From NCBI GenBank assembly GCA_963796915.1, contig CAWCNI010000002.1, forward strand, positions 1,240,001-1,304,000: DNA of 64,000 nucleotides. Reading direction: 5' to 3'. This document shows positions 35,234-45,495 of the stretch, in pieces. The stretch's first letter is position 1; each line of letters opens with the position of its first letter. A program made the translations under genes and the position numbers. The notes under the pieces are model-generated. The model was not told where the DNA came from. It saw nothing but the letters and a program-made list of their open reading frames with translations, and did no database searches. Source of the stretch: JAENWD01 sp963796915 (GTDB lineage Bacteria; Acidobacteriota; Vicinamibacteria; Vicinamibacterales; JAENWD01).

Positions 35234-36987
35234 TGACCCGCCGCACGATGCTGTCCCTGCTGGCGTCCTCCGCCGTCGCCAGGCGCGCGTTCGCGCAGGG
35301 CATCTCCTCCCGCGGCGTCAGAGCCGCAGCCGCGCGGCAAGCCGTCGGGCCGGCCCTTTCAGCGCGGCTCACCGATGTCGCCGCGCAGGCCGGTCTCACG
35401 CACCCGAACATCTACGGCGGCAGTCGACGCGAAGAGCTACATCCTGGAAGTCGTCGGCTGCGGCGTCGCGTTCATCGACTACGACAACGACGGCTGGCTC
35501 GACCTGTTCGTCTTGTGCGGGACACGCCTCGAAGGCGCGCCGCCTGGCGCCACCAATCGGCTGTACAAAAACAACCGCGACGGCACATTCACCGATGTCA
35601 CCGACAAGGCCGGGCTGACGCGCGCCGGCTGGGCATCGGCGGTGACAGTCGGCGACTACGACAACGACGGCTTCGACGATCTGTTCGTCACCTACTACGG
35701 CCACAACGTCTTGTACACGAACAACGGCGACGGCACGTTCACGCGATGTCACCGAGAAGGCCGGTCTGCGGCAGGACGTCGTGCGATACGGATCGGGCTG
35801 CACCTGGGTGGACTACGACCGCGATGGCCATCTGGATCTGTTCGTCGCCGACGTATCTGGACACCACGCTCGAGAAACTGCCCAAGCCCGGCGAGAACGT
35901 CGACTGCAAATGGCAGGGCGTCCCCGTGAACTGCGGCCCGCGCGGCCTGCCGACCGGGATTCGTCCAGTTGTTCCACAACAACGGCGACGGCACGTTCAC
36001 CGACGTCAGCGAAAGCGTCGGGCGTGGCGGCGGCCGCCGGCTCGCTATCCCGATGACCGCGGTCGCGGCCGACTACGACAACGACGGCTGGCCGGACATC
36101 TACGTCGCCTGCGACTCGACGCCGAGCTGGCTCTTTCGCAACCAGCACGACGGCACGTTCAAGGAAGAGGGCCTGGAGCGCGGCGTCGCGCTGAGCGAGG
36201 ACGGTCTCGAACAGGCCGGCATGGGCGTGGGCGTCGGCGACTACGACCTCGACGGACACCTGGACATCTTCAAGACGCATTTCGCCGACGACACCAACGT
36301 CCTCTATCGCAACGACGGCAAGGGCTACTTCGACGACGTCACGATTCGCGCCGGCATCGGCGTCGAGACCCGATATGTCGGATGGGGCACCGGCATCGTC
36401 GATCTGGACAACGACGGCCTGCCCGATCTGTTCGTCGTCACCGGCAGCGTCTATCCGGAGGTCGAACGGACGCTGCCGGCGTATCCGTTCCAGACGCCGC
36501 GCCTGGTGTTCCGCAATCTCGGCGACGGCCGGTTCGAGGAGCTGATCGAGGAAGCAGGTCCTGGAGTGGCGGCGCCGCATGCCAGCCGCGGCTGCGCCTT
36601 CGGCGACTTCGACAACGACGGCGACATGGACGTCGCTCGTCGATGAACATGAACGAGCCGCCGTCGCTGCTGCGCAACGACGTGTCCGGCGGCGGCCACT
36701 GGCTCAAGGTGCTGCTCGACGGCGTGAAATCAAATCGCAGCGCGATCGGCGCGCGCGTCACCGCACGGTATGGCGATCGGATCCAGGCGCAGGAAGTCAG
36801 CGCGCAGTCGAGCTTCTATTCCGCGAACGAGCGGCGCCTCCACTTCGGCCTGGGCGCGGCCACCTCTGCTGCGCTGACCATCCGCTGGCCGAATGGCGGC
36901 ACCGAGACGATTCCGCCGGTTGACGCCAATCAACTCGTGGTCGTTCGCGAAGGAGCGGGCGTCGTCCGCTCGCAGAAATTCAAGTAG
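35230..36987 (+). pseudogene. CRTAC1-like FG-GAP/VCBS + ASPIC/UnbV protein C, frame broken 9 times
   Basis: Starts MMTRRTMLSLLASSAVARRA, a Tat-like signal ending AFAQ. FG-GAP repeats follow ('CGVAFIDYDNDGWLDLFVLC', 'VTVGDYDNDGFDDLFVTYYG', 'VAADYDNDGWPDIYVACDST', 'GIVDLDNDGLPDLFVVTGSV'), then an ASPIC/UnbV domain ('GHWLKVLLDGVKSNRSAIGA', 'QSSFYSANERRLHFGLGAAT', 'TIRWPNGGTETIPPVDANQL'). Frame steps, all in the insertion sense, fall near 35422, 35744, 35853, 35959, 36011, 36045, 36052, 36635 and 36642. Ignoring them the protein is about 582 residues. The function of this family in bacteria is not established; UnbV was named from an antibiotic gene cluster and CRTAC1 is a vertebrate extracellular-matrix protein. 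Confidence 0.8.
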
Positions 36988-37003
36988 TCACTGGAGGTCT
37001 GTC

Positions 37004-39004
37004 ATGGCCCGCGCCCTCTTCGCGCTGATGACACTCGTGACGGCAACAGTTACGCTCGCGGCTCGGCCGCCGTCGCCGGCGGCGCCCGCCGTTCGCATCA
37101 CCATAGACGCCGGTGCCGTTCAAGGCCATATCAGCAAGACGCTGTACGGCCAGTTCGCGGAGTTCATGTTCGAAGACATCAAGCGCGGACTGCACGCGGA
37201 GCTGATTCGCAATCGCGGCTTCGAGGAGTCGCCGAACGCCATCGGCCTCTCCCGATACTGGGAGCGCAATCCCGACGACCGTATCGACGACTACGGGATC
37301 GCCTACGGCTGGGACGACAAGGTCGCATATCCAGACACGTCTCATGTCGAGGGCTTGATCAACGGTCATTCCCTGCGCATCGAAGTCCGCCAGGGCAACA
37401 CGCCAAGGCACGGCGTCCATCAGACTGGCATTCCAGTCAGGCAGGGCGTCACGTACCAGGGCTACCTCTGGATCAAAGCCGGCATGTTCACGGGCGACGC
37501 GCGCGTCGCGCTCGAAGCGGATACCACGGACGGTCGCGTCTATGCCGAAACACGTATCACCGGTATCGCTGGCGACTGGAAGCAGTATCCGTTCCGCCTG
37601 ACGCCGTCAGCGAGCGACCCTCTCGCTCGCTTCACGATTCTGCTGACCGGTGTCGGCACGGTATGGATGGACCAGGTGTCGCTGATGCCCGGCGACGCGC
37701 CAGGCGGCGTGCGCGCGGACGTCCTGGCCAAAGCAAAGGCGCTGCATCCGGCGTTCCTGCGCTGGCCCGGCGGCAACGTCGCCCAGGACTATCACTGGCG
37801 CTGGGGCGTGGGCCCGCGCGACCAGCGTCCGACGTGGATCAACCTGTCATGGAAGAACGAGCCGGAGCCGAGCGACTTCGGCACCGACGAGTTCATCAGC
37901 TTCGCCAGGCGCATCGGCGCAGAGCCGTCAATCACCGTGAATGTCGACGGGCCTGGTGCAACACCGGAGGAGGCCGCGGCCTGGGTCGAGTACTGCAACG
38001 GCTCGGCCGCATCGGCCGGCGGGAAGCTCCGCGCGGCGAACGGACATCCCGAGCCGTACACGGTGAAGTACTGGGAGATCGGCAACGAGATCTGGGGCGA
38101 CTGGGTTCGCGGACACTCTGACGCGACGACCTATGGCCGCAACTTCAACCGCTACGTCGCCGCGATGCGTGCTGTCGATCCGACCATCCTCGTGATTGCC
38201 GTCGGCGACAACGACCCGGCATGGAATCGCACCGTGCTGGGCCTCGCCACCGAGCGCCCTGACTATCTGGCCCTGCACCACTACTACGGCCAGAAGGACA
38301 TGGAGGGAGACCTCGGCAACCTGATCGCCCGTCCGCTGCACTACGAACGCCAGTACCGGGAGATCGACGCCACATTGCAGGAGATGCCCGCTGACCGGCG
38401 GCCCCGACTGGCCATCAACGAGTGGGGCCTCGATTTGCCCGAGGCACAGCAGCACTCGATCCTCGGCGCGCTCTACGGGGCGCGGCTGATGAACGTCTTC
38501 GAGCGGCAAAGCGACATCGTCGCGATGAGCGCCGTGTCCGATCTGGTGAACGGCTGGCCCGGCGGCATCATTCAGGCGAGCCGGCACGGGCTGTATGTCA
38601 CGCCGACGTACCTGGTGAACCAGCTCTACGCGAGCCGCGTTGGCACCGATCGCCTTGCCTCGAGTGTCGCCGGCCCGACGACATCGACAAGCCATGAAGG
38701 CGCAGAGGTGCCGCTGGTGGACGTGGTCGCCAGCCGCTCGGAAGACGGTCGCTCGATCTACCTGAAGGTTGTGAACGGGGATCTCGAACGGACGCTCAGC
38801 GCGACGATTCTCGTCCGCGGGGTGAGCGTGCTGCCAGCAGCCGTCGTTGAGCGCGTCGTGGCCGACTCGGTCGGCGCGTCGAACGGCTTCTCGACGCCAG
38901 GCGCCGTTCGAGTGACACGAACGCCAGTGACAGCAGGAAGCCGCTTTGCGCTGGTGCTGCCGCGGCACTCGGTGTCCGTCATCACGCTTGCTGTAGCGAA
39001 ATAG
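37004..39004 (+). CDS. GH51 alpha-L-arabinofuranosidase with N-terminal carbohydrate-binding domain
   Basis: 666 residues, signal peptide ending near TLAARPPSP, ribosome binding site CTGGAGG before the ATG. After 'HISKTLYGQFAEFMFEDIKR' comes a CBM-like beta sandwich (about residues 70-220, 'GHSLRIEVRQGN', 'YQGYLWIKAGM', 'WMDQVSLMPGD'). The catalytic barrel has 'FLRWPGGNVAQDYHWRWGVG', acid/base Glu in 'YWEIGNEIWGDWVRG', 'LALHHYYGQKDMEG' and nucleophile Glu in 'RPRLAINEWGLDL'. The C-terminal beta domain ends 'LVLPRHSVSVITLAV'. The order differs from the other two GH51 proteins here, so it is a separate subgroup, not a recent copy. It is 16 bases downstream of ASPIC/UnbV protein C and closes the operon. 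Confidence 0.94.
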   Translation: MARALFALMTLVTATVTLAARPPSPAAPAVRITIDAGAVQGHISKTLYGQFAEFMFEDIKRGLHAELIRNRGFEESPNAIGLSRYWERNPDDRIDDYGIAYGWDDKVAYPDTSHVEGLINGHSLRIEVRQGNTPRHGVHQTGIPVRQGVTYQGYLWIKAGMFTGDARVALEADTTDGRVYAETRITGIAGDWKQYPFRLTPSASDPLARFTILLTGVGTVWMDQVSLMPGDAPGGVRADVLAKAKALHPAFLRWPGGNVAQDYHWRWGVGPRDQRPTWINLSWKNEPEPSDFGTDEFISFARRIGAEPSITVNVDGPGATPEEAAAWVEYCNGSAASAGGKLRAANGHPEPYTVKYWEIGNEIWGDWVRGHSDATTYGRNFNRYVAAMRAVDPTILVIAVGDNDPAWNRTVLGLATERPDYLALHHYYGQKDMEGDLGNLIARPLHYERQYREIDATLQEMPADRRPRLAINEWGLDLPEAQQHSILGALYGARLMNVFERQSDIVAMSAVSDLVNGWPGGIIQASRHGLYVTPTYLVNQLYASRVGTDRLASSVAGPTTSTSHEGAEVPLVDVVASRSEDGRSIYLKVVNGDLERTLSATILVRGVSVLPAAVVERVVADSVGASNGFSTPGAVRVTRTPVTAGSRFALVLPRHSVSVITLAVAK

Positions 39005-39055
39005 CCGGGCGGCTGGCGGGACGTGTGGTCCAGCTACTACCTCTGCTACTTATCG

Positions 39056-39086
39056 TTGTGGCATTTGCCTAAGCAAAGCGCCACAA
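39056..39086. promoter_or_regulatory. two-part inverted repeat between GH51 and the next TonB receptor
   Basis: TTGTGGC (39056-39062) pairs with GCCACAA (39080-39086). Inside it TTTGC (39064-39068) pairs with GCAAA (39073-39077) around CTAA. No T-run follows, and the element is 34 bases before the next start codon. I therefore favour a regulator site or a structured leader over a terminator. No known box matches it. Confidence 0.5.
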
Positions 39087-39119
39087 TCCGACCGCCGCCC
39101 CAGCAGATCAAGCAGGACC

Positions 39120-41252
39120 ATGAACCGCGTTGTTGTCGCCGCGGTCGCGCTCTGCCTTCCCGCCTCCGCGGCGAAGGTCAACGCCCAGTCGCCAGGTCCG
39201 GCGCAGCCGTCGGGTCAGAGTCCGAAGCCCGTCATCGAGGAGCGCGTCGAGGTCATCGCGACTCGCGTGCCGGAGTCGCCGAAGGATGTCCCGGCGCCCG
39301 TCGAGGTGTTTCTCGGCAGCGAGCTCCTCGATCGTGGCGCGCACGATTTGCGTTCCGCGCTGGCGCTTGCCACTGGCGTTGACATCTCGCCTGGCGGCGA
39401 CAACGGGCCCGCGTCATCCGTGCCCGAGTTCTGGGGGCTCCGCGAGTTCGACGCGTTTCTGCTCGTGGTCGACGGCGTGCCGTGGGGCGGCGCCTTCAAT
39501 CCCGACCTGGCGACCATCAGCGTCGAGGACATCGAGCGCGTCGAGGTGATGCGCGGGCCTGCGCCGGTGACCTACGGCGCGACGTCGTTCGTGGGTGTCA
39601 TCAACGTCGTTCGCAGGTCCGCCAGCGCCACCGGGGCGGCGGTATCGCTCCACGGAGGTTCCTTTGGCAGCGGCGGCGGCGCCGCGATGATGCAGGTGCC
39701 CACCGGCAACTGGGACTCCCGCGTGAGCGGCGAGGTCGAGCGTCAGGGATACCGTGACGACCGGACGTCGTTCGTGCGGGGGCACGTCCTGTGGCGAACC
39801 AGTGCGCCCCTGAGAACGGGCAAGTGGTGGTTCGCGGTGGACGGTACCTGGCTCGATCAGGATCCGGCGAGCCCACACCCGCGAATCGGCCAGACGCTGA
39901 CCTCGCTTGTGCCGATCGACGCCAACCAGAACCCGGACGGCGCCTTTCTGAACTCGACGCGAGCGGCGTTCATGTCGGGATTCGACCGCAAGGCCGGTTC
40001 GGCCGACTGGACGCTGACCGGCTCGTTCTCGCGCGCCAGCCAGGATCAGTTCCGTGGCTTTCTCGACTCGCCAACAGACACGCCCGATAACGCCGTCGGC
40101 CTGCGCGAGAAGATCGACCTGACGGACGTGTATGTGGACTCACATCTCGCCTGGTCGCTCCGCCCGACAGTGCGGTTCATTGCCGGAGGCGACTACCTGT
40201 TTGGCGAAGGCACCGCACACGGCGCGACCTTCGACTACGACGCGCCGCTCGACGGCGCCTTCGCGCCTGTCGTCCCGGAGCCGACCGACCTGCGGATTCG
40301 GATCGAGGATCGACGGCAGTTCTTCGGCGGCTATTCGATGCTCGAATGGCGGCCGACGGCCCGGCTTCGTATCGACGGCGGCGTGCGGCTGAACGTCACC
40401 AGTGAAGTCCGCGAGGGCGCCGACGATCCGGGCGGCGAAGAGGAGGAAGGCGAAGAGCCGGGCGACACGCATGTGCGGCCGAGCGGCAGCGCAGGGGTGA
40501 TGTTCACGGCGTGGTCGCACGACGCCAGCTCGGTCCACCTCTACGTGAACTACCGCGACACGTTCAAGCCGGCGGCGTTCGACTTCGGCCTTGGCGAAGG
40601 CGAGGAAGGCGGCGGCGAGGATCCTGACGCGGAGTTGCTCGAGCCGGAGACCGCCCGGAGCATCGAGGGCGGCATGAAATCCCGATGGCGTGATGGCCGA
40701 CTGGAAGCCGACGTCTCGGCGTTCCACATGAACTTCAAGAACCTCGTCATCGCCCAGTCCATCAACGGCCTGCCGTCGCTCGCCAACGCGGGCACCGAGA
40801 CGTTCGACGGGCTCGAGGGCGCGCTGTCGATGTCCTTTGCACGGAACGTCTCTGCCCGTGCGACCTACAGTCTCCATGACGCGACCTTCGACCAGTACCA
40901 GACGGTGCTCGACGGCGTGCCTGTCGATCTGTCGGGCAAGCGGCTGGAGATGTCGGCGCGCCAGCTGGCTTCGTTTGGCGTCATCGCGGCGCCGCCAGAC
41001 GGTTTCGTCGTCGGCGGCGAGGTCAACTACGTCGGCAGCCGCTACCTGAACAAGCGCAACACGGCGCTGGCCGACGGCTACTTCTCGCTGACGCTGATGG
41101 GCGGCTATCGCGTCCACCACTGGGAGCTCCGCGTTGACGGCCGTAACCTGACCAACGATCGGTCTCCGGTCTCGGAAAGTGAGCTGGGCGACTCGCAGTA
41201 CTACCTGCTGCCCGCGCGCCACGTCGACGTCACGATGACGAAGCGATTTTGA
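39120..41252 (+). CDS. TonB-dependent receptor with acidic segments
   Basis: 710 residues with a signal peptide ending near AAKVNAQ. The plug domain is clear: 'EERVEVIATRVPESPKDVPA' (TonB-box region), 'LRSALALATGVDISPGGD', 'FDAFLLVVDGVPWGGAFNPD', 'DIERVEVMRGPAPVTYGATS'. The barrel follows and ends 'LPARHVDVTMTKRF'. Two likely surface loops are unusually acidic: 'PGGEEEEGEEPGDTHV' and 'GEGEEGGGEDPDAELLEPE'. It resembles the vitamin/metal/siderophore receptor type (no carboxypeptidase-like domain), not the Oar type at 23332. The ligand is unknown; acidic loops would suit a cation, but this is speculation. The next gene starts 28 bases later and may be co-transcribed. Confidence 0.9.
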   Translation: MNRVVVAAVALCLPASAAKVNAQSPGPAQPSGQSPKPVIEERVEVIATRVPESPKDVPAPVEVFLGSELLDRGAHDLRSALALATGVDISPGGDNGPASSVPEFWGLREFDAFLLVVDGVPWGGAFNPDLATISVEDIERVEVMRGPAPVTYGATSFVGVINVVRRSASATGAAVSLHGGSFGSGGGAAMMQVPTGNWDSRVSGEVERQGYRDDRTSFVRGHVLWRTSAPLRTGKWWFAVDGTWLDQDPASPHPRIGQTLTSLVPIDANQNPDGAFLNSTRAAFMSGFDRKAGSADWTLTGSFSRASQDQFRGFLDSPTDTPDNAVGLREKIDLTDVYVDSHLAWSLRPTVRFIAGGDYLFGEGTAHGATFDYDAPLDGAFAPVVPEPTDLRIRIEDRRQFFGGYSMLEWRPTARLRIDGGVRLNVTSEVREGADDPGGEEEEGEEPGDTHVRPSGSAGVMFTAWSHDASSVHLYVNYRDTFKPAAFDFGLGEGEEGGGEDPDAELLEPETARSIEGGMKSRWRDGRLEADVSAFHMNFKNLVIAQSINGLPSLANAGTETFDGLEGALSMSFARNVSARATYSLHDATFDQYQTVLDGVPVDLSGKRLEMSARQLASFGVIAAPPDGFVVGGEVNYVGSRYLNKRNTALADGYFSLTLMGGYRVHHWELRVDGRNLTNDRSPVSESELGDSQYYLLPARHVDVTMTKRF

Positions 41253-41280
41253 AAATTGCGGCATCGCAGGGAAGATCATC

Positions 41281-44200
41281 ATGTCAACACTTCAAGGTCC
41301 TTCCTCAGACGCGTCACACCAGATCTCCACGCAACGTCCTGACCGGCGGCGCGCTCACGCCGCGCGCGTGTGCCTCTTCGCCGTGATCCTGCTGGCGCCG
41401 CTGAGCCTGGTCGGCCTCGCCCAGCCACCGCAGGGCAATCAGGCACAACTCACGGAGCGCGGTGACCTGGCGTCCTATGGCATCGGCGTCCGCTATCCGA
41501 CAGGCTGGTCGTTCTCGCAGCAGGCCAACACCGCGCGGCTCACGAGCGTTCCCGCCGAGCGGATGTCGGCGACGACGCCGCAGGCGCTGACTGAGGCCGC
41601 ACAGCTCTTCATCTCGGTCGACAAGATGGCCAGTCATGCCGCCGCGCAGCGAAAGCTCGAGGATATTCGAGGCGAATCGACAGCGCCGACGACGGTGCTG
41701 ACGATCGGCGGCTGGCCGGCGATTCAGCGGCGGCTCGTCGAAGCGCGCGAGCAGCCGGGCGACGCCGGCGACGACGACGACGAAGAGGGTGAGGAGGCAG
41801 AGCCACAGAACGCGCAGAGTCCGCCTCAGGACGTGGAGAAGGAGCACCTGGCGCAGAAGCAGCTGATCACGCCGCTGACGCTGCTGAAGATCACCACCGT
41901 CGTCGCCGCTGACGATCTCCTCGTCCGCGTCGAGGCGCGGCTGCCCCCGAACGCGCCGGCGGCCATGGAAGCGACAGTCCGCGCCATCTCACAGAGCCTC
42001 ACGTTTCGACGCGCGGGTGACACGGCTGGAACGGCCCGTGACCTCGCTCGCCTGCGCGCCACGCCCGCACGGAAGCCGGTGATGCCACCTCATCCCAGAG
42101 CCGGATCTGTTCAGCCGCCGGCGCCCCATCTCCATGCGCTCGCCGCCCGACGGGCACGAATTACTGGCGCCGCTCCAGGGTCGCTTCAACTCGCCGGCCT
42201 GGCGCAGCTCGCCACTACTGGGAGTGAGGCGGAGATCGCCGTCTCGACCAACGGCCAGAACATCGTGATCGCGCAGGGCTTCGGATTCGTCTCCTCGCAG
42301 AACGGCGGGCAGACCTTTTCGGCGCGACAGGGGATCCCGGTGTCCACCGGAGGCGACGCATCAGTGGCATTCGGCCGGAGCGGCGCGTTTTACGAAGCGA
42401 CCATCTCCAGCCTCGCCGGCGCCACTGCGGGCTCCACCGCCGTCTCCGTGTCCACCAACAACGGCACGACCTTCACCTTCCGCGCGAATGCGTTTACCTG
42501 TCCCGCAGCGACGGCGACCAACCCGTGCGGCTTCACCAACAATGCGGGGGTTCCCTTCCCCGATCAGGAGCACATCGCGGCCGACCGGTTCAACGCGAGC
42601 GCCGGCGGCGGCGATCAGGTCTACGTCGCCTTTCGCAACGGCAACGGACAGTACGGGCTCGTGTGCTCCAATGACGGCGGCCAGAACTGGGGTGCCGCGA
42701 CGATTCGCAACGGCGATTTCCCGCGCCTGACTGTCGGGCAGGATGGGACTGTCTACGTGGTCTACCGCAGCGGCAACAACATCACGCTCGACAGCTTCGG
42801 ATCGTGCACCAGCGGCCTGGCGCTCGGCGTCAACGGCACAGGCATCGCCACACTCGGTCCGAGCAACTGGGCGGGAGGCACGACGCCGTGCGCGCCGGGT
42901 GCCATCGCGGGTCTCGATCGCTGCAACACCGGCAACAATCTCTCGAGTTTCATGGTCGCCGTCGACGACACTGCCGCCACCCACGTCTATGTCGCCTACG
43001 CGCAGAACACCTCCGCGACCAACGAGAGCGTCGTCGTCCAGGACTCCACCGACAGCGGCAACACGTTTCCCGCGGCGCGAGCCGTGACAGTCAACGGCGC
43101 GCCAGCGGCGCGCCGCTTCATGCCGTGGGTATGTGCGGTCAACGGCATCGCCTACGTGAACTGGTTCGATCGCCGTGCCGCGTCGGCGGCCAACGACAGC
43201 CTGACGGACTTCTTCGGCAGCACGGCGTTACGGGACGGCGCGGGTAATCTCGTCGCCGGGCTCGAGCGCCAGATCAACCCGGCAAACACGGCTGACGCGC
43301 AATGCGAAGCCGGGGTGCCCGCGGGCAGCGCGGCGAGCTGGCCTGCCAGCACCCGCGGAACGCCGGACTCTGAGACCTGCACCAATCAGCCGCAACTCGC
43401 CGGGCGCTGTTTTCAACCAGGTACCAGCCCCCCCGTCGGCTCAGGACAGGCCTGCGATTTCAGCACGCCGAACTGCCCGACGCTGCCGATCGCCGAGACC
43501 TGTCAGACCGGCGGCGGCGTTCCGAAATACGGCGACTACAACGGCAACGCCTGCGCGGCCGGCCGGCTCTACTCAATCTGGCCATCCGCGACGAATCCGC
43601 CGCCAGCCATCGGGCCGGCAGGGCGCGTCAATCTCTTCTTTGCTCCGCTCGTCGTCGCGGCCGCACAGATCCAGGTGCCAGGCCCCCTCCTGTTTCCAGA
43701 CACGTGCGTGGGCTCGAGCTCACTGGCCACCGCCAACATCTGCAACACCGGCACGAACCCCCTCCACATCGATCCGATCACGTCGTCAGACCCGGAGTTT
43801 GTCGTCCTGACGCCGTCGTCCGGCTACGCGGTGACCGTCGCAGCCGGCGCCTGCTTTCCGTTTGAGGTCCGCTTCACGCCGTCCAGCGCCGGAAACAAGT
43901 CAGCGATCCTGACGATCCCGAGCGACGACTCGGTGACCCCGTCAGTGACGATGCCGGTGTCTGGCAACGGCACGGCCACCGCCATCACGACGATGATTGC
44001 GGACTCTGGCGACTTCGGCACCGTCACTCCCGGTGCGATTCGCGATCAGCCGCTCGTGATCGCCAACCCTGGCGGCTGCCCGCTGACTGTGACCGCCATT
44101 GTGTCCAGCGCACCTGACTTCCTGATGGCGCAGGTCGTGTCGTTTCCGTTCACCGTGGCGCCTGGCACGTCGGTGAACGTGCCCATTCGATTCCAACCCT

Positions 44201-45409
44201 CGGGAACAGGTCCGAAGTCCGCGAACCTCACCATTTCGAGCAGCGACACCGCGGGGCCACGGGTGGTCCATGTGTCGGGCATCGGCGGCGCGCCGATCAT
44301 CACGACCTCCGTGGTGGACAGCGGAGACTTCGGCGAGGTGTGTGCCGGCGCTTCGAAGGATCTGAATGTGACGCTGACCAACAGCGGCGTCGCGCCGCTG
44401 GCCGTGACGGCCATCACGTCGAGCAATCCGGAGTTCCTGGTCCCGCAGGTGCTGGTCTTTCCGCTCGTGATTGCGCCGGGCACGTCGCTGGCGATCCCGA
44501 TCCGGCTGGCGCCCACGTCGCCTGGTCCGAAGACGACGACGCTGACGTTTGCGAGCAATGACCCGGCGACCCCGGCGAAAAACGTCACGCTCACAGGCAC
44601 GGCGCCGGTGGCGGAGCTCTGTCACGCGCCGTCGTTCACGGCGCTCGGCATCAGCCTCGGTCCGACGTTCGGATCAAGCAAGACAGGTGACTTCACGTTC
44701 ACCGGGCAGGGCCGGCATATGGTGCCCTTCGGCGAGCGCCACAACTACGCCTTCCAGGGCCAGGGCGAGTACCTTGTACTACCAGGGACGGCACGAAGGT
44801 GAGATCGACCTCGGCCTGATGAACCGCTGGCACCACGTCCAGCTCGGCGTCTTCAGCAACTTCAAGTTCGCCGACTTCGGCGTCGAGGCCGATGGCGGCG
44901 CCGTCGGTCAGGCCGCGGGCGTCGTCGACCTGCTGTTCAGCGCTGTTCGCGTCAATCTGTTCGCCACGAAAGGGTTCAAGGACGCGGGCGACTTGTCCAG
45001 CACGACGTCGTTCACGTTTGCCGCCGCGCCGGGCCCGGGCACAACAGTCGTGGGCACGACGACCGGGCAGGTGGTGCGAGTGGCCGACGCATTCGGCGGC
45101 GGCGCGCTCGTGGGGCTGGGGTCGAACACCGATCTCGACGGCCACTTGATGTGGCTGCGGCGCGCGAGGCCGACGCCGTTCAGCGACAAGGTCGGCGCTG
45201 ACATTCGTCTGACGCAGCATCTCTCGAGCCAGTTCGCGCTGTTTGGCGAGCTGACACTCAACGAGACGCTGCTCGGCAACCACGACAGCGGGCGAGTTGT
45301 CTTCGGGTTGGTGTTCGGGCGATGGACGCGGCCGAGCGACTTCTCGAACAAGCACACGCCACTGGCGACTGACGTGCCGCGGGTCCACTACGATCTGCGC
45401 ACTCAGTAG
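41281..45409 (+). CDS. very long surface protein: propeller-like region, ASH/choice-of-anchor repeats and C-terminal beta-barrel-like domain; one frameshift
   Basis: About 1375 residues if one apparent extra base near 44776 is ignored ('...GQGEYLYYQGRHEGEID'). Signal-like hydrophobic segment near residues 30-45. Region 50-230 is an unfamiliar domain with an acidic patch ('GDDDDEEGEEAEPQ'). Residues about 300-780 resemble an exo-sialidase-type propeller ('NGGQTFSARQGIPVSTGG', 'VCSNDGGQNWGAATIRNGD'). About 800-1120 holds three beta-sandwich repeats of the ASH/choice-of-anchor D kind ('FPDTCVGSSSLATANICNTG', 'GDFGTVTPGAIRDQPLVIAN', 'GDFGEVCAGASKDLNVTLTN'). The last 220 residues alternate polar and hydrophobic residues like an outer-membrane barrel. 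If translation stopped at the frameshift (44802) the barrel would be lost. Function unknown. Confidence 0.8.
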
Positions 45410-45472
45410 TCCGTCCCTGTCGTTTGTGCCGGTTGGTGACGAGTTCGTCAAGCGGGCGTCGTCGCCCGCAGC

Positions 45473-45478
45473 TACACT
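45473..45478 (+). promoter_or_regulatory. -10-like element before the VOC gene
   Basis: TACACT at 45473-45478 lies 17 bases before the ATG at 45496. A GAGGTGG ribosome binding site stands between them. Confidence 0.3.
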
Positions 45479-45495
45479 GATCCTCCGAGGTGGAT

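Noticed and set aside
31660..36987. Programmed +1 frameshifting to explain the broken ASPIC/UnbV genes
   Set aside because: No shared slippery sequence occurs at the 28 sites, the flanking codons differ, and so many programmed shifts in one gene would give almost no full-length product.
31660..36987. DYDNDG-encoding repeats (GACTACGACAACGACGGC-like) as DNA repeats or a CRISPR-like array
   Set aside because: They encode the calcium loops of FG-GAP/VCBS repeats, with irregular spacing and protein-coding context. There are no spacers of constant length and no cas genes.
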